Notes under the pieces: generated by a model
Database searches by the model: none
The model's input: only the letters and a program-made list of their open reading frames with translations
Told to the model about the DNA's origin: nothing
Assembly: GCA_013214985.1 (NCBI GenBank)
Contig: JABSRY010000100.1
Location: forward strand, 1 to 7,684
Source: Hyphomicrobiales bacterium
GTDB lineage: Bacteria > Pseudomonadota > Alphaproteobacteria > Rhizobiales > OSC116
Reading direction: 5' to 3'
DNA length: 7,684 nt
Shown here: positions 6,062 to 7,684 of the stretch, piece after piece
Position numbering within the stretch: the stretch's first letter is position 1
How the letters are laid out: every line of letters starts with the position of its first letter
Program-made: the position numbers and the translations under genes

Positions 6062-7030
6062 TTATTGGTTGGCGATAAATATATCGCCGCTACCCACAAT
6101 GGATTGAATATAATTATATGTGGTGCCACCATATTTTATATGACCATTGCCCTTAAGCACGATGCTTAAATGGTCGAGTTTGCCTTTATCTATAGCTATC
6201 GAGCCACTGCCCACAATGCCAAGGGCTGCACCACCAGATATATAGCCGATTTCAATGTCGCCAGAACCTGTGATATTTAGCTTAGAACTTACATTTAACC
6301 GCTCTGCAAATAGGCTGCCAGACCCCAAAATATCGATATTGGATTTATGTTTTACCTCAATTACTGCAATGCTGCCGCTACCATGAATTTTAAAATCGGC
6401 ATTGCCAAGGATGGTTTCAAATGCAACATTGCCGCTGCCTAATATATTAACACTGCTATTGCCGCCCACATTATTCATTATAATATCAGCGCTTGAGGTT
6501 GATTTTATTAGGGCATCTTGCTTAACATCTGCAAACATTAGGTTTGAACAGGAGCTTGCATTGAGCTTAAGGCTATTTAGATTGCCTAGATTGCCATGTG
6601 CAATGCCGCTGAAGATAAGGTTGGTGGTGATGGGTGCTTGGATTTCTAACACAGGATATTGGTCTAACTTGCGCGCATCTTGACCGTTAATTGAAATGTA
6701 TGGATTGTCATCATAGCCCACGCAGCTTGATTTGTTGATTTTAGAGTTGGTTGAAATTTCTACTATGCCATTATTGTCGCTAACCTTTGGTGCGGATCTT
6801 AGGCTGTAATTGCTTATTTTGATATGGATTTTGTCATCGGGTGAATTTATCAGCTCAATCTTGCCAACAAAATGATCGATTAATAATGTTTCGGCTGTAT
6901 AGTTTGAGCTTTTGGAAGCGTCTTTTACAATTATATCGGGTTTATCTGTAAATGGGTTGAGTAGCCAAATTAGCAATAATATTATGCCGCCAACCAATAA
7001 ATTGTTTTTACTAAAAAGCACGTTTTGCAA
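6062..7030 (-). CDS. Membrane-anchored GIN-domain (DUF2807-like) beta-helix protein, function unknown
   Basis: A 322-residue protein starting at TTG (7028-7030). AGGAG lies exactly 7 bases upstream, and there is no ATG nearby to compete. Residues 11-25 are strongly hydrophobic (LLVGGIILLLIWLLN) after a short charged N-terminus, so the rest is probably extracytoplasmic and tethered. There is no lipobox cysteine. From about residue 140 the chain forms a ladder: GSG at 198, 217, 236, 255, 274 and 313 and GNG at 294, nearly all 19 residues apart. Earlier weaker rungs lie near 141, 159 and 178. Such G-S-G turns between short beta strands are characteristic of the 'head GIN domain' (DUF2807), a right-handed beta-helix often labelled a putative adhesin. 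No catalytic motif is seen. It follows a small membrane-protein gene by 30 bases on the same strand, probably in one transcript. It has no evident link to phenylacetate catabolism. Confidence 0.8.
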   Translation of the reverse strand: MQNVLFSKNNLLVGGIILLLIWLLNPFTDKPDIIVKDASKSSNYTAETLLIDHFVGKIELINSPDDKIHIKISNYSLRSAPKVSDNNGIVEISTNSKINKSSCVGYDDNPYISINGQDARKLDQYPVLEIQAPITTNLIFSGIAHGNLGNLNSLKLNASSCSNLMFADVKQDALIKSTSSADIIMNNVGGNSSVNILGSGNVAFETILGNADFKIHGSGSIAVIEVKHKSNIDILGSGSLFAERLNVSSKLNITGSGDIEIGYISGGAALGIVGSGSIAIDKGKLDHLSIVLKGNGHIKYGGTTYNYIQSIVGSGDIFIANQ

Positions 7031-7037
7031 ATTATAA

Positions 7038-7042
7038 CTCCT
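7038..7042 (-). promoter_or_regulatory. Shine-Dalgarno supporting a TTG start
   Basis: AGGAG (minus strand, 7042-7038) precedes TTG 7030-7028 with a 7-base spacer. The next in-frame candidate, GTG at 7021-7019, is 16 bases away, so the rare TTG codon is the best start for the GIN-domain gene. A TTG start usually means reduced translation compared with ATG. Confidence 0.65.
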
Positions 7043-7060
7043 GAATGATATTTGAAATTA

Positions 7061-7249
7061 CTATTTTTCTTTTGAAGAAAACGTATTCATTAGATTATAA
7101 ATTAAAACCATAATTACAGTCGAAATAGGCAACATATATAGGGTTTGTGTTCGATCAATGCCCATGAACTGATAACCAAAAAATGCCACCGTCGCAAAAA
7201 TGGCGGCAAGGATTAGATCTCTCTTCCAGTTTTTGATGATATAATTCAT
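7061..7249 (-). CDS. Small two-helix membrane protein, hypothetical
   Basis: A 62-residue protein that I do not recognise as a named family. It has a basic N-terminus (NYIIKNWKRD), then two hydrophobic segments at about 11-30 and 36-55 separated by a short polar turn (GIDRTQT), then a polar, charged tail (SSKEK). This predicts a helical hairpin in the inner membrane. By the positive-inside rule the N-terminus, and therefore both ends, would be cytoplasmic. ATG 7247-7249 is preceded by AAGG with a 6-base spacing. The gene is first in a probable two-gene transcript with the GIN-domain gene 30 bases downstream, and a TATAAT promoter lies about 36 bases upstream. A plausible role is partner or accessory to the membrane-anchored GIN protein, but this rests only on adjacency. 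Confidence 0.65.
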   Translation of the reverse strand: MNYIIKNWKRDLILAAIFATVAFFGYQFMGIDRTQTLYMLPISTVIMVLIYNLMNTFSSKEK

Positions 7250-7285
7250 AACAAGCCTTGTGACATTTTAATAAAATTCTTAGTT

Positions 7286-7315
7286 ATTATATAGGCTATT
7301 TAGAATGATGTACAA
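7286..7315 (-). promoter_or_regulatory. Predicted promoter for the small membrane protein / GIN gene pair
   Basis: On the minus strand a perfect TATAAT (7291-7286) lies 18 bases downstream of TTGTAC (7315-7310, three of six to the -35 consensus). Transcription would start near 7279, about 30 bases before the ATG at 7249. The weak -35 suggests modest or activator-assisted expression. The AT-rich surroundings make chance matches possible. Confidence 0.45.
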
Positions 7316-7489
7316 TGAAGGATTTTTAAATTCTCTCCGAATATGTATTTGCAATATTTGTTATTAGATTCTTACCTTTGCCGACGATCAACAATATTCA
7401 TAACCAGCTTTTGCCCATGATGCAGCGCTGATTTCTTTAGCTTTATTGATTTTAATAATTGCATTCTCGACCTACTATTAGTTGTATTA

Positions 7490-7525
7490 TTAGTAACAAC
7501 TTGGTGTTAATTACTAAGTACTAAG
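7490..7525. repeat. Short inverted repeat adjoining a 7-base tandem repeat
   Basis: TTAGTAA (7490-7496) and TTACTAA (7511-7517) are perfect inverted arms. AAC/GTT pairing inside them could extend the hairpin. TACTAAG is repeated head to tail at 7512-7518 and 7519-7525, sharing its first copy with the right arm. A related TATTAG word occurs just to the left, at about 7475. The pattern could be a protein-binding site or the edge of an old insertion, or chance in AT-rich DNA. Confidence 0.35.
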
Positions 7526-7590
7526 AAAATAGCGGTGATCTCTTTTAATGGTTAGTTAATTTTACCCCAACTAAACAATAGGACAATTAA

Positions 7591-7684
7591 ATGATCCAAA
7601 TTAAACGGCTATACTCTGAGTCTTTGAAACTCCGAATATTGTGTTGACGTTTTGATTTAAATAGATTCTCTATTGATTATGATA
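7591..7684 (+). pseudogene. Possible decayed DUF488/YeaO-like gene start (runs off right edge)
   Basis: ATG 7591 with AGGA 7 bases upstream opens an 18-codon frame, MIQIKRLYSESLKLRILC, closed by TGA at 7645-7647. The MIQIKRLY start followed by RIL resembles the N-terminus of DUF488 (YeaO-like) proteins. In these, a basic KR-x-Y segment is followed by an RILVDRLWPRG block. Here the codons after RIL read C-stop-R-F-D rather than V-D-R-L-W, and the stretch between Y and R is about three residues short, suggesting small indels. This may instead be a chance resemblance or a short leader-like peptide; the evidence is thin and the window ends 37 bases later. Confidence 0.22.

Larger units (their letters stand above)
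7250..7684. other. AT-rich region without a convincing intact gene
   Basis: These 435 bases have no open frame that looks like a complete protein. They contain the promoter of the small membrane protein, a cluster of short repeats at 7472-7525, and two short stretches that may be remnants of genes. One remnant is a 27-codon frame on the minus strand (7388-7471) and the other is a DUF488-like start on the plus strand (7591 onward). No tRNA cloverleaf, riboswitch or strong rho-independent terminator was recognised. Confidence 0.6.

Noticed and set aside
6402..6683. 93-codon plus-strand frame opposite the GIN-domain gene
   Set aside because: It is produced by the repeat structure of the opposite strand. 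Its sequence has no domain signature.
6062..7030. Autotransporter or adhesin function for the GIN-domain protein
   Set aside because: There is no outer-membrane beta-barrel or secretion tail, and the N-terminus looks like a simple membrane anchor. The adhesin label comes only from the family name.
7372..7464. 30-codon minus-strand ORF starting MQLLKSIKLK
   Set aside because: It is open with an ATG, but has only a weak ribosome-site-like sequence upstream and a composition without features. An alternative frame over the same bases looks more protein-like.
7644..7683. Plus-strand promoter TTGACG with a downstream -10 near the right edge
   Set aside because: The -35 is good, but no -10 fits at 16-18 bases; the nearest candidates are 19 or more bases away and weak.

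Overview
The window carries most of the lower half of an aerobic phenylacetate (phenylacetyl-CoA) catabolic locus, followed by a small unrelated envelope-type gene pair and an AT-rich tail. The organism looks like a member of the Pseudomonadota with moderately low GC (low 40s % in genes by eye, much lower between genes). Two features point to an alpha- or betaproteobacterium rather than an enterobacterium. The aldehyde dehydrogenase is the stand-alone PaaN type, not the bifunctional PaaZ of E. coli, and the locus has a TetR-like operator palindrome. Placement below phylum is an inference with low confidence.

Layout. On the minus strand, read from about 4205 down to 1, runs a tight operon: paaG (isomerase), paaH (3-hydroxyacyl-CoA dehydrogenase), paaI (hotdog thioesterase), paaJ (beta-ketoadipyl-CoA thiolase) and the first 40 codons of paaK (phenylacetate-CoA ligase), which runs off the left edge. 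The gaps are 11, -8, 15 and 32 bases. Facing it across a 193-base intergenic region is paaN on the plus strand. That region holds a good minus-strand promoter (TTGCCC, 16 bases, TATAAT) and a 7-4-7 inverted repeat directly abutting its -10 box. The same palindrome could also fill the spacer of a weaker plus-strand promoter for paaN. One repressor site may therefore control both arms.

How the genes work together. PaaK makes phenylacetyl-CoA. An epoxidase (PaaABCDE, not in the window) forms the ring 1,2-epoxide, and PaaG rearranges it to oxepin-CoA. After hydrolytic ring opening, PaaN oxidises the semialdehyde. PaaJ, PaaG, a hydratase (PaaF, not in the window) and PaaH then carry out beta-oxidation to acetyl-CoA and succinyl-CoA. 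PaaI can release CoA from stalled thioesters. The window shows no ring-opening hydrolase: PaaN lacks the MaoC-like domain that does this in E. coli PaaZ.

A bidirectional hairpin terminator at about 6020-6056 separates paaN from a convergent minus-strand pair. This consists of a two-helix 62-residue membrane protein and a membrane-anchored GIN-domain (DUF2807-like) protein. The latter has a regular 19-residue GSG ladder and a TTG start supported by a perfectly placed Shine-Dalgarno sequence. A promoter lies just upstream of the pair.

The last 435 bases (7250-7684) contain no convincing intact gene. They hold that promoter, short direct and inverted repeats, and what may be decayed gene fragments, one resembling the N-terminus of the DUF488/YeaO family. 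I found no RNA gene, CRISPR array or insertion sequence. No clearly new system is evident. The least explained material is the GIN-domain/mini-membrane-protein pair and the decayed tail.
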